64,000 bases of DNA from Desarmillaria ectypa (Eukaryota; Basidiomycota; Agaricomycetes; Agaricales; Physalacriaceae). Position 1 is the first letter of the stretch, and the number at the start of each line of letters is the position of its first letter. The notes below the pieces were generated by a model. It worked only from the letters and a program-made list of their open reading frames with translations. It searched no databases and was not told where the DNA came from. Below, piece by piece: positions 22,118-33,143 of this stretch. The stretch covers positions 124,001-188,000 of the forward strand of contig JAUDYN010000010.1 in the NCBI GenBank assembly GCA_030407005.1, read 5' to 3'. The position numbers and the translations under genes were made by a program.

Positions 22118-23397
22118 CTACAGAACGTACTCCCGCTCAACATACCTTTGGTTCTCTAACCCCTCCAATATACGCAGCAACACATCGCCCACGGCGTCAG
22201 GTGCTTCTTGGACGACCTACTCTCCGTCAGCGTCCGGATGAGGGGAGACCGGTGGATGCATACCATGTGTCCGGCCCCCGGTATTCGGGTAACGGACGCA
22301 AACCTGCGCCCTCGAAGGAGAGACTCTTGCTTTTCCCGGGTGCTAATAGCACAATTAGACTCCATACAGTACATGTAAATGAGGCACGCACAATAAATCA
22401 TTCCTCTCCCCATAGACCATATGGACCGGTACCTTCTTCCTCGTCTTATCCAGCTCTGCGATGGGGTATACTGCATTTATCTGGTTGATGAACGGTTGAA
22501 TTTCGTGCTGGGGGCGACATCTGAGGGATACTCCTTCCTTGTCCTCCTCGAAGCCGTGCTCCTAGTTGATCAAATCGACATCAATCAACAACTGCGACGT
22601 CAAATTATACCTACAACATATAAATCCAAAATACGCCTATCCCAGATTCCCCATGGCGCGCGCCTCCCTAGATCCTTACGAACAGCATCTCTGCTCTCCC
22701 AAGTTGTCCGCCGGCGTGGGATAGTGAAGCAGGCGAGCTTGTAAGCAGGGGAGTCTGCAATACCGATCATGGATCCCGGCCAGATGGCGGGTTCAACCAG
22801 GATCAAGGCCGAGAAAGGCCGAGTGGTGGATTTTCCGCAGAAGGATGGCACTAATGCTCTGTTGCACAAAAGTCAACCTACAGCGTTAGATGGGAGATCT
22901 TCAGCAGGGACACCTACATGGATGCAGCCCCGGCAGAATGTCCTATCAATATAACTGGGTGACGCGTTCCGTTCAGATGGGTCTTGTACAGGTTTGCGCA
23001 GGCTTCGGCGTAATCGTACGAGGCTATGATTGTCAGTTACTCTCTAGACTCTCCGTGAGGGTTCAGACTCACTGTAGGTGAACCCCGGATCATCAATGGC
23101 ATCTCTGTTAAGTGTAGCTGCTGCACCATGCGTTTGCGAGTCGATTGCCCAGGATTCAACGATGGGCCCGCCGTGGGCATATAGACGTTCGATAATTGGC
23201 TCCCAGTGCTCCTTATCTGTTCCGTTTGGTCAGTAAGAAAGTGAGAGGAGAAAGATAAACGTACGGAATCCAGTCCCGTGCGCGAATATCAGGATGTAAC
23301 CCTCCCCTACGGCGGTAGACGGACGGTAACACTTTGCAGTAGAGACGAGAGATGTTCCGGTGCCATACGTGTCAATAATGAACTCGGTAACATTCAT
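22118..23397 (-). CDS. Alpha/beta hydrolase (AB hydrolase-1 type, 7 exons)
   Basis: The exons on the complement are 23265..23397, 23073..23216, 22918..23023, 22615..22858, 22392..22561, 22264..22342 and 22118..22216. All six introns are GT-AG (47-59 nt) and all phases close, giving 324 aa from the ATG at 23397. The catalytic layout is complete: oxyanion motif HGTGF at 40-44; nucleophile elbow GHSAG with Ser122; probable acid Asp264 in GERND; and catalytic His291 in GAGHM. The cap-like segment includes TTWESRDAVRK and RRAPWGIWD, as in fungal esterase/hydrolase relatives. There is no signal peptide, so it is probably cytosolic or peroxisomal. Substrate cannot be told from sequence. The frame extends above 23397 only from a non-ATG codon. 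Confidence 0.9.
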
Positions 23398-23978
23398 GAT
23401 TGAGCACGGGTCAAGGAGGGATAGCGCCACAGACGTTGGTTATATACACCTAAGCTCCCTTACATTCAGAATTAACTGCAATCCCGACAGTGGACTCCGA
23501 ATCGCAGCGGCGGCCAATATTTTGTTTTGTGGATCCGAGATGTGTCATGGGAAATTTCGTCGGTACTACCTATAACGCTTATGGTCAATATATACACTGC
23601 ACTTTGCATACCGCTGCAATGAGTTAATGCTGCGTAGAGGTTCGGTCAAATCGGGTCCTAAAGATGGTCGATATACTAACATTGCACTATGCGTCGACGG
23701 ACGAGGGTATTTTTGAAGACAGATCAATAACCTAAATTGCTAAGCACGACGGCCGCCGTCAGGAAAAAGTGAGGTTTCCGTTTTCGGAATTAGGCTCGCC
23801 AGATAATTGTTAACAATCAAATCAAATTCCCACCTCCCCGACTATGCATGCATACCACTACTATAAGTCCATGAAACGAATGTCATGTAGATACTTGAAG
23901 ATATATATATATAAAAGAACCACAAAAAACACCCCCAAAGAACAAATCCTACAACCCACTTTCCTCTTCGGTCATTCT
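23398..23978. other. Intergenic between two minus-strand genes
   Basis: This is the promoter region of the hydrolase and the 3' flank of the secreted-protein gene, with a short AT-rich run (ATATATATATAT) near 23900. No gene is seen. Confidence 0.4.
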
Positions 23979-24603
23979 TCAAACCGAGAAATCAAACTGC
24001 TGGTCCCCCACGGTGGAGCAAGAAGCCAATGTCAACTGAGCACCAGGTTTAGCCGTGACGCACAACCCGTTGGTGTTGGAAGTGATACTGCATCCCGAAG
24101 CGACGACACCCTTCTTCTGGGAGATGTCCGTAGCACACACCGAGCAGTCAACCATCCACTTCTGGTTCCTATATATCGGATCAGTCGTGGAAATGTGTAA
24201 AAAACGAGATAAGAACGTACACATTACTACCTGACCAGTCGACATTGTCCATGGATAGCGCCCCACCATTGAGTTCGACAGCAAAGTTGTTGTTAGCCAC
24301 GGTCCTATAAAATTCTTGTCAGCAAGCCTCCGGAACAAAGGTAAAATTTGCATACTTGACAGTGTAGCTGACAACGGGAGACCCGTTCTGCTGGAAGAAG
24401 AACTTCGAGGACGAAGAACTAGCAATGACGGGCGCGCCGACGGCGGGGTTGGCTGACCACGAGAGTGCACTACTCGGGGTGGACACAGTGAGAGCAGCGC
24501 CCTCAAAGTTGGGATGACAGTTACCCCGAGCGGCCAAGGGTGACGCGGTGGCAGCAGTGAAGAAGAGAGCGGAGAAGAAAAAGAGGATCGTCGAAGAAGA
24601 CAT
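23979..24603 (-). CDS. Secreted beta-trefoil (ricin B-like) protein (3 exons)
   Basis: The exons on the complement are 24356..24603, 24221..24304 and 23979..24168, with introns of 51 and 52 nt; all phases close and the product is 173 aa. The first 23 residues are a signal peptide (hydrophobic STILFFFSALFFTAATAS core, cleavage near ASPLAAR). The mature protein has three similar blocks, with 'NFAVELNGGALSMD' and 'NGLCVTAKPGAQLTLASC' resembling the repeats of ricin-B-like lectin folds, and a QQFDF end typical of such trefoil repeats. Four Cys pairs are possible. It is probably an extracellular carbohydrate-binding or related protein; there is no catalytic domain. The ATG at 24603 is chosen because the frame upstream opens from a non-ATG codon. 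Confidence 0.8.
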
Positions 24604-27426
24604 TGGGAACAAAGTTGAAAAATAAGAGGTGAAAATGATCAGTTTTCAAGAAGACAAAGATCAAAAGGGCTGCAAGTAGAAGTTGAAGGTGATGAGATAT
24701 GAAAGTGAGTGGATGGTGGCTTTTATAGCGGTTTCGCGACCAGCTGACGAGGTTGTCACATTTTGGGCGATGAGCGGTGAATGGGGGGCTGTACTAGACC
24801 GGCGAGGGCTATGAGAGAGGAAATGACGAAGTCTAGGATCGACTGTATTCACCCGCGGACGTGTTTTGTTACTGTTTTGGTTCAACCGCGATCCAAGAGT
24901 TGAATGCGGCCGGGAGGAGCTGTTGCTTTGTTTCAAGGGAGATCGCGCACGGGCGCACTTCCAAGAGCAGTAAGACTGTTTGCTGGGCATAGTCATCCGC
25001 CGCTCAGCAGGGTACCGTTATAGTCAATCTTCCCCGACTCATCTGAGTTCCTTCATGAGAAGAGTATCATTAGCGGCACTTTTCCAAAACAATTTACAGC
25101 GAAACGTAAGACGAAAGTCTCAGTAACAAAAAGGTCACACTGACTAAAATTAGAATTTTTGGAATCACTGAAAGAAAGCGGTTCTTCAGGATCAAAGGGA
25201 TACGTACACGGACATTGTGATAAGGATCAGCCCTCGAAATGGTATAGTATGAAGCAGGCTATGAGCATACAAGTCTGACGAAGGTAAAAGGAGATGAACA
25301 AGTTTCATAAGAACTTAAGTGTCGTCATTCTCGGTAAACCTAGGAATCATCGCAATAGACTCAAGATCCGGTTTGTACACGTAGTTGAAGAATGCAGAAT
25401 ATCGGGCTCGAGTTTTTCGATATGCACTGTTTCTCTCCTTGAATCCGGACCGTACGGAAATTAGACGCGGTACTAGACATTGGTGACTCGACCACCTGAA
25501 AATAGGAGCGTAAGCAATGATCACTCCATTCCAGATAACAGAAGGGATGACTAATCTCAGAGTTATGTACAAAAATATCGTCAAACCCAGCGAACCAGGT
25601 CGTACTCATTAAAATCAGTTTTTTGGGTATCATTGAAAGGGACAAGGGATAAGAGCCGAGGTAATAGTACACGCACCATCATTATCATTACACAGCACGG
25701 TACCACTTGGGCACTATGGTTGTCATGCGTCAAAGGGCGAAGCTTTGGATTTTAGGGGGCTATGTGCATGAATTTGAATGAATTTGATTCCGTAGAGGGC
25801 TAAGCCCGAAGGTACGAGGTGCCTGCGAAAACGAGACGGTGAGCGACATGATCGCTAGACAGCGAGGAGAAAAGTCTCAGAGCAATAGAAAAGATATCGT
25901 CAAGCCCAGCAAGCCGGGTCAGGCTCATTAAATCAGATTTTGTTTTGGAATCATTGGAGAGAGAAAAATAGATTTTGATACACACCATGGACAGACCATC
26001 CGACCCCCACGCGTATTCACCAATGTCTCTAAAAATTGGCCATGATGAACAGACGGTTACTGCTGGGCACGGCATGCGGAGGGCAGGACGTGGTGGGCAA
26101 AGACAAAAGATGAGCAGACTTGGAGTCAACAGAAAATTTTCTATCTCCGAAGGGGCATGTCCCGGCCCTCTCCGATGGCGACCCGGACCGTCGGCTTCTT
26201 CCGCTCTGCTGGATGAAGCCCTTTCAGTACGAGAATGGGGAAATACTATTCCTGTGCGAGCTCTGATCCACCGCCCTTTGACTGCGAAGACAGGACAGTG
26301 AAAAATGCTTATTCAAGTGTCACATACTAAGAAGTAACTTGAAGTGAGAGCTCTCGTCGAGCTCGCGTCAGGATTCCTCAATAAACAAGGTAGAGCGTGA
26401 ATAGAATACAGACGCATTCCTGCCATGCCAAATACATCAATCATAGTTGGCTGCTGAAATTGGATCTGTATCATGACAATTGTTATATACTTTAGCGCAG
26501 CGCACGCAGACATTTAGGATTTCCATTGGCCGTTCCCGATGACCATACGTTCTACAAAGTGCTAGTCAGTGGATAGCAATAGAATCGGATACCCGACCTA
26601 CTTGATGTAATCATTACTTGAAGAATATTCCTTCTCCTAAATAGCAGCATATCACCTCTTATCTGTGGCTTCCACCCCGGTTCATAACTTTTCAGGGGAA
26701 GTCCACTGCACTACCAGTTCTGGCACTCGTGATGGCACACACTGCAAAGAGGGTAAGTGAAGCTGATCGATGTAGACATCCAGTCTGGGGCTGGGCTAAT
26801 CCCTTTATGCTCCACAGTATATCTAAACGGGCCAAATGTGGCATCCGCCGTCAGGTCTCGCATTGTCGGAGTATGTGATAGCGCTTTGAAGTATACAGGG
26901 TTCAGGATCATTGAGTCCTGAACTATTACCATCACGTGGAGTGATGTCAAATATTCATGACGACGAAGATCAAGTGGTGGAGCTGCTTCTGAATGATATT
27001 CATCGAGTCAGTAACAAATTACGCTGCATATATTTTGAGCTTTTAGGGTATGCGACTGTCTGGATCAAAAGATACTCGAGGGTATACACGGTGACATCTA
27101 GAAGCGTCTGCAACGTAACATTCATGGAAGAGATTCCGGCACGAACAGCCAGTCGCCGAGGAGGGGGGGCTCCACCATCAATGCGAGGACGTTGTCCCTC
27201 GTTAAATTACTAAAACGACTGTCCTCAAGGGGTTCCAAGATCGAAGTTCGCGTTGAGAGGGTGGAAGTAAGTTATCCCAAGATATAGGAAACATATAAGC
27301 CAGAACAATATGTTTCACAGACAGTGCGACGGCGTCAAATACAAGCATGAATTCGCTGCGCAATAACATATGGACACTGTCGATATGTAGTGTCGTGAGC
27401 CTTGGTAAACATAGGGTTCGGAGAAA
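24604..27426. other. No intact gene; repeated fragments
   Basis: The first 400 bp is the likely promoter of the secreted protein (an antisense frame at 24661..24996 is Arg/Ser-rich and unconvincing). Between 25090 and 25975 the same short module occurs three times. Other small frames (26711..26950, 26911..27213) have no recognised domain. Confidence 0.35.
25580..25960 (-). repeat. Repeated gene-fragment module ('MSLTRL')
   Basis: On the minus strand, modules near 25899..25950 and 25580..25640 share a motif (CAAAA-CTGATTT-AATGAG..TGACC..GCTTGCTGGG-TTGACGAT) encoding MSLTRLAGLDDIF and MSTTWFAGFDDIF. A weaker third copy lies near 25090..25180, and a plus-strand copy encoding MSLTRLTELDFNF lies at 39548..39590. 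They may be the conserved start of a dispersed gene family or transposon now reduced to fragments. Confidence 0.5.
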
Positions 27427-27855
27427 CTACGACTTCAAATCCTCGTTCAACGACCTCCAAGTAATTGATCCATCAAGGTGTGCCAGAGCAATACGTCTCA
27501 AGGAATGAAACTTTGATATGATCGACAAAGCCATTGGACCATTGGATAGGATCTCTAAGTATTGATGAGAAGCAAAGATGCCAAAGGTTGTTACCAGAGA
27601 TAGGATATCAGGGAACTCTGTTAGAAGACCATGAAGTTTGCTGCAAGTATACACTCTGCCTATATGCTTTTGTTGGGGGCTTTTGGGAAGCTGGGGTTTA
27701 TATGGGTCTGAATTCAAATCTGTCAAAGATATTTGGGAGTATATGTAAAGGTGACTATAGGGAATGAAAGAGTGAGTGATCAGGACGCATTTTCGCAGTG
27801 TTGAGATGTTATGAAAAAAAATTGAGGTGTGATTAAGAAGCTCTTGTGGTATCAT
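27427..27855 (-). pseudogene. F-box/LRR-like relic
   Basis: The frame from the ATG at 27855 reads IPQELLNHTSIFFHN, then STLRKCVLITHSFIPYS and HLYIYSQISLTD. This is the pattern of the F-box-type start 'LP-EL-I-D-L--D--TLK-CALVSHSF' of many mushroom genes, followed by leucine-rich text (LRRIALAHLDGSITW) to the stop at 27427. It is 142 residues, about a third of the usual length, and overlapping frames at 27833..28157 carry what look like continuation exons. Probably truncated or decayed; a multi-exon functional gene is not excluded. Confidence 0.5.
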
Positions 27856-29045
27856 GCAATTTTTGACCCGAGTAAGCATTGTCCTCAATGAATAGCAAAT
27901 TCGAGCTGATGGGAGGAATACGAAAGAGTCCAGGGCATGCTTCTTGAGAGTCAGCGGAAGTCGAGCTGTTTGAGACACGTACAGGTCCGTGCATCGGCAA
28001 GTTGACACTCCGCCAATAGAAGTCTCGGCTTGTCAAAATCCTTCGAGAGTCTGAACTTTGAAGGGTCCGGCACGCCTCTGACTGCCTCAAGGGAAAGGTA
28101 TAAGTTTACTTTATATAATAGCAACGTACCATACAAAATGGAATGCATCTTAGGCATATTCCCGAAGTAAAAAGCTTACATTAACTTTTTTTGACTTGTA
28201 CAAGCTGTTTTCAGCGGAATGTGAAGATACCAATGCCGAACCGACGGCCAGGGCACGATCAAGATCAATCTTGGAAGAATCGGTCTTTCAGAGAAAGGGC
28301 TTGGTGAATATATCGCAAACTACTGCAATAGCGAGTTCATTGCTAAATGACAGCCCTGAAGTTGAGCCAAGGATAAAGAAATAAAAAGTCGGGTACTGTA
28401 AACAGTTGGCGCTCGCTTGAAAGCACAGGAACCTATGACTACACCCCAAATCTTCCCCTTCCGATTCGGACCGACCGATTTTCGCAATGTAGGGATCTGG
28501 CTTCAGTATGAAACAAACGGGTAGATGTGACACGTTTCCGCGAGGCGGCACCGAAGAATCATATGCCTAAGGAGCGACCCGAGGTATCTGCTTGAAGTTA
28601 TGCTCAATTTTGCGGCAAGCGCATGGCAAACCGTGACCCATACCTAATCGTTCGAAGGGGACGACACGCCGCTCGACATACACTGCGGCGTAGCACACGT
28701 TTAGACTTTCTTATATTTGCTAAGCATCGACGTTTCCATATTTTCACGAAGAGCAGGTGGGTAAATGCATCTTGACTGTTGCCCCTCTACTTTAAAAAGA
28801 GCGTCCGACTCGTAAGAAGAGTTCCAGCTTTGGCTACAAATCTTTCCTGGCGTCAGTCGCTGATCCAATACGGCCGTACCAGAGTAAAATGCGCATTGAT
28901 GGCATCAATATTGGATTGCGGCTACTTACCTAGGGCAAGAGGCACGCAAGGTATCAGCCACGACGCGTGAGTACTTATAAGAGGTAAATCTATACCGAAT
29001 TGAATCGAAGCAATCGTTTCCTCTCTATACTCCCAAACGAACGAA
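27856..29045. other. No intact gene; possible membrane-protein fragment
   Basis: The minus-strand frame 28288..28551 contains a hydrophobic segment and 'LGSTSGLSFSNELAIAVVC' followed in-line by a KTDSS-like stretch, which faintly resembles the end of mushroom DUF6534-type membrane proteins. No start or splice chain can be supported. The last 100 bp is the SDR promoter. Confidence 0.3.
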
Positions 29046-30036
29046 ATGGGTCTCGACTTGTACTTGAACGGTGTGGCTCTCGTTGTTGGTGCCGGTGGGT
29101 TCTTCTTGCGGTTTTTGCGTCCTATATTTCGAGTTGACGAGTGACTTAGGTTCCGGCATGGGTCGTGCCACAGCTCTGGCATTTGCAGAGGCTGGCGTCC
29201 GCGGCTTGGTTTTCGCCGATATCAGGGACAAGGCTGCTGCTGAGGTTGCTGAAGAAGCCAAGGCTATCGCATCCAACTCCCAGTTCGAATCCTTCGTCAT
29301 CCAGGTCGACATGGGTGACGAAGAGTCCGTGAAGAACCTCATGGCCAAGTCAGTCGAGAAGTTTGGTCGTGTGGATTACTGCGCGAACATTGCTGGCGTA
29401 AGTTTTGTCCTATGTTACTCTAAGAAGAATTTACTAATTTGGCGCACAGTCATTCGGTCGAGAGAGGAAGCCATTCGCCGAGACGCCCACGGAGGAATGG
29501 CTAGCGATTCAACAGACCAACATCAATGGCGTCTTCTTCCTCGTTAAGGAGCAGATAAAGACCATGGAAAAGCAGGAGCGTCTCGTGACGCCACTGACTT
29601 CGGAGGCACGCCCAGCAGAGCGGGGCAGCATCGTCGTTCTGTCCTCTGCTGCGGCCGTCATTGCTGTGCCCGAAGGCGGTGCTTACACCCACACTAAGTT
29701 CGCTACGAATGGTTTGACTAAGGCTGCTGGCAAGTGAACCATATCATTCGAATAGGTTCATAGATTTAATAGTTTGGTGCAGCCCAGGACCACGGAAAGA
29801 ACGGTATCCGTATTAATGCAGTTCTCCCAGGTTATATCTTTACGCCGGGTTTGGCTGCATTCCCTGGCGCAACTCCAGAGACAGCCCAGAGGATTCTTGA
29901 TAACAATGCGCTCCACAGATTTGGAGAGCCGAGGGAGATTGGCGATATGGTCGCGATGTTGAGCAGCCCCAGGAACAGCTTTATGATTGGTGCCAGCATT
30001 CTTATTGATGGCGGCCAGACTATCACGGCCGAGTAG
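29046..30036 (+). CDS. Short-chain dehydrogenase/reductase (4 exons)
   Basis: The predicted exons are 29046..29094, 29150..29397, 29450..29729 and 29783..30036, giving 276 aa. Introns 1 and 2 are GT-AG; intron 3 (29730..29782) has a GC donor (CTG|GCAAGTG). The Rossmann cofactor loop is G15-x3-G19-x-G21 (VVGAGSGMG, split by intron 1). The active site is Ser164/165 with Y178-x3-K182 (AYTHTK), and a family-typical 'NAVLPGYIFTPG' and 'IDGGQTI' follow. This is a classical SDR of usual length, an NAD(P)(H)-dependent oxidoreductase of the cytosol. The substrate is unknown; FabG-like or polyol/steroid-type annotations are all possible. The esterase gene lies 0.87 kb downstream on the same strand. Confidence 0.93.
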
Positions 30037-30902
30037 ATTTACGCGCGATAGAGTATTATTAGACCTGAAGTATTTGTACCATTAATCCTATAATAACCAA
30101 AACTTGAATATGAAACACACACGTTTTCTCGAAATAATATCTCAAGGCATGATAAGATGTGAATGCATCAACATTTTTTGAGTGACGAGAAAATTTAGAA
30201 ACAGCTCGTTCAAAGGACGAGTCAGACCCCTCTCAGCGCGTGGTTTCAACTATATGCAAGCAGCCTAGTAGAGAGAAAACCGGAAGCTAGATACACTCAC
30301 TGCCTGTTGTTTCAGTACCTGGCTTATATTGATCTGTGGTTGAAAATGCAACCCGTACGATGGCCACTAAGCTGGAGAACCGACGAACAAAGAACAACTT
30401 CGCGCGGCGATCTCGACTTCCCGCCGTGCAGGGAGCCATACGTTCCAAATGCCCGTGATTGCGACGATGTCGTACAAACGACACCGAGTTTCGCGTAGGA
30501 TTGTCTCCGGAGTCGGAAAGGGTCAATCTCGCCATACTCGTAAATAAAAAGGGCGAACTAGTATAGTATCCGCTGCAGATATGCGGTTTTGTGGTTCGTT
30601 AATCATTGGTCATTGGGGTGATGGCTGTGCGAGGTTGGATGGGAGAACCGGCCCGAACATCCGCTGAACATTTTAATTCCGCCATTGCTTCTTTGGTTTC
30701 ATCATATGCGGCAGTCCTCGGGCTTACTATGCCAGACGCAAAATATTCCTATGGACCACGGTTAGCGCTTACCCTTAGCGTGAAGACTTGCGGCATGATT
30801 TTCTGTCGATATCAGATGCGACTCGGGTTCGCCTAGGCCAATTATAAAAGAATACGAATTTTGCTGGCTGGACAAGGTCATTGGGTCCTCCTCTGATTCA
30901 TC
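30037..30902. other. Intergenic
   Basis: No gene is recognised between the SDR and the esterase gene; the short frames at 30287..30535 and 30606..30836 have no domain. Confidence 0.4.
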
Positions 30903-32184
30903 ATGGTCAAGCACACTCGCGTCGTTAAGATTACTCCCTTGGAAATCGCGGGTATCTACCTTGTCTTTGCGACTCTGCGTACGTTGTTTCTTTTTCTTGT
31001 TCGACAGTACACTAATGTCTGTTTTGATAGCTTTCAAAGTCCTGTACAGACTTTTAGTCTCGCCATGGGACAGAGCTACAAGGGATAAGACCTGGAGACG
31101 TGTTGTCAGCCACTACAGCGTACACTACCTTACCCACTTGAACATCGCTCAGCTCCAGTACGTTTTCGGTAACTCGTACGACGTCTACGTTGGCTATACC
31201 AAGAAGATTGGCATCCCTATGAACATTGAAGAACTGGACCTCGGTGCTAAGATCATGTGGGTTGGTCCCAAGAACCCCAAACGCGTCAACATTTTCCTTC
31301 ACGGTCAGTGTTTGAGTTTTACAATGCAATTCCTTCCGCTTAACCCTTGCTTCTAGGTGGTGCTTTCCTTCTCCACGCTCCTGCTGAAGGCTATCCCTTC
31401 TGGCGATGGATGCAAGGCCAGATGAAGAACAGGGGTCTCGATGTCGGTTTATGTGCCTTGTCATACGGTACGTACCGACTTTCTACTTCCCAGTCTCTTT
31501 TTGAAACTGACGATTGTCGCCGTAGCTCTCCACCCCGAGGGCGACTACCCCTTGCCTCTTCGCCAGCTCGTCGTCATGCTCAACCACCTCATCGCGAGCG
31601 GAGTTCCTCCCGAGGGTATCACCATGGTCGGTGAATCCGCTGGTTCCAACCTGATCCTCATGTTGCTCTCGCACATGCTCCACCCCATTCCCGGAGTTGA
31701 GCCCTTCGTCCTTCCCCCCGGCACCAAGCTTGGCGGCGGATATCTCCTTTCTCCCTGGATCTCCGTCGGCGGCACCGATGTCCCCAACTCGTTCGAAGTA
31801 AACAACCACACTGATATCACCAGTGCCGACACCCTCCGGAAGTGGGGTGCTCCCATCCTCAAGGCCGTTCCCCAGTCCCAGATCGCGTACATGGAGGCGT
31901 CGCATGCTCCCAAGGGCTGGTTCGACGGCGCAGAGAACTTGATCAACAAGCTCCTCATCACTGTCGGTGAATTCGAGCCGTTGAGGGACTCCATCGTCAC
32001 CTTGTACGAGAAGCACTTCAAGTCATGGCCCAAGGATCGTGTTACGTACTGTTACCAACCGGGCGGTAACCATAATGACCCTTACTATGACTTCTTCTGG
32101 GGTGCCAACCCCTCCGAGTTCGCTAGCAGCTTGACTCCAACTGTCGTCCAGTGGATGTATGATGTCCACTCCCAGGTAAACTAA
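30903..32184 (+). CDS. HSL-type alpha/beta hydrolase, membrane-anchored (4 exons)
   Basis: The predicted exons are 30903..30978, 31031..31303, 31357..31467 and 31526..32184, with introns of 52-58 nt, all GT-AG, giving 372 aa. A single N-terminal hydrophobic helix (about residues 13-33) suggests membrane anchoring, as in arylacetamide deacetylases and yeast sterol deacetylase Say1. The oxyanion motif is HGGAF at 116-120. The nucleophile is Ser191 in GESAGSN (the GD/ESAG form of the hormone-sensitive-lipase family). The probable acid lies in GEFEPLRDS and the catalytic His336 in GGNHND. It probably hydrolyses small acyl esters at the ER membrane. Coding sequence is C-rich at third positions, suggesting good expression. 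Confidence 0.92.
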
Positions 32185-33143
32185 ATAATATAAACATGAA
32201 TTGCATACCGCCTCAATAATACTCGCACATCACACCTATGCTACTTATCCATTCCATACTAGATACAAACCATTCGTACATTGATTAGCTCGCACTCAAA
32301 CAAATAACATCGCCGTCTTCATTGAATATATATGATGGCCTGAACGTTCGAGCCCCGGTATCATAAACCTGTACCCTCAGCGCCCGCTTGACATCGAAGC
32401 AAAAAAAAAGATTATCATGTCGCCTTGGGGAGTAATTGGCAGGGGATGCCGTGGGCAGCACGAAGGTTTCTTTGACAAGACACTCTACATCAAAGGCCAT
32501 GCGTTCGAGGAAAAAAAAAAAACCCACACACCTTACGTACGGGTACGGTCGAGGGAGAAAGGGGTCCCATCATCCAACAGAGGCTGGGGTAAAACTACCA
32601 TGCGCATAACGCGGCCGATCTGGGGAATTTGTTAGCCTTTTGAAACGAACAAGTAGCGCGAACGGTACCACTACTTGATATAGGTGCGTTGGTGTGGGGC
32701 GCTGGCTAGTAGAATGAACGCCGGTTACGGCGTCCGGGCTGTCTTCGACGTTCGTCTTGAAGTCCCCGCTCTTCTCCCTTGGATCGATCTACACATGTTC
32801 ATCTTACCTACTACGGGGGTTTAAAAGGAGCTTACTCGCGTTTCTGTATACCAAACCCTAAAGCCCTGCTGCCGAAGAATGCAACGGCATCGTGATAAAG
32901 TTTGTATGATGAGTACTAGTTTTTCCACCGAAATGGATAGGAAGACTATGGCTGATGATATCCAAGATATTCCACGGTATAGATGGGTGGGTGTAAGGGG
33001 GGTGAGGAATAATGGTGAATGATTTTAAGTCAACTATGTATAGTATTAGAGGGTCGTCAATGTTAGGAATAAACACTTGAAATGCACAACAATAAAGGCA
33101 AAAAAAATAAGTCAACCGAATCCCGGAGAAGAAGAAATCTAGT
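32185..33143. other. Intergenic between convergent genes
   Basis: This holds the 3' flanks of the esterase and of the large membrane protein, with two poly-A runs (about 32400 and 32511). No gene is recognised. Confidence 0.4.

Noticed and set aside
24661..24996. 111-aa minus-strand frame upstream of the secreted protein
   Set aside because: It overlaps the expected promoter, is Arg/Ser-biased and has no recognisable feature.
31483..32033. Long antisense frames opposite the esterase
   Set aside because: They lie entirely within a well-supported coding exon with high third-position GC and are shadows of it.
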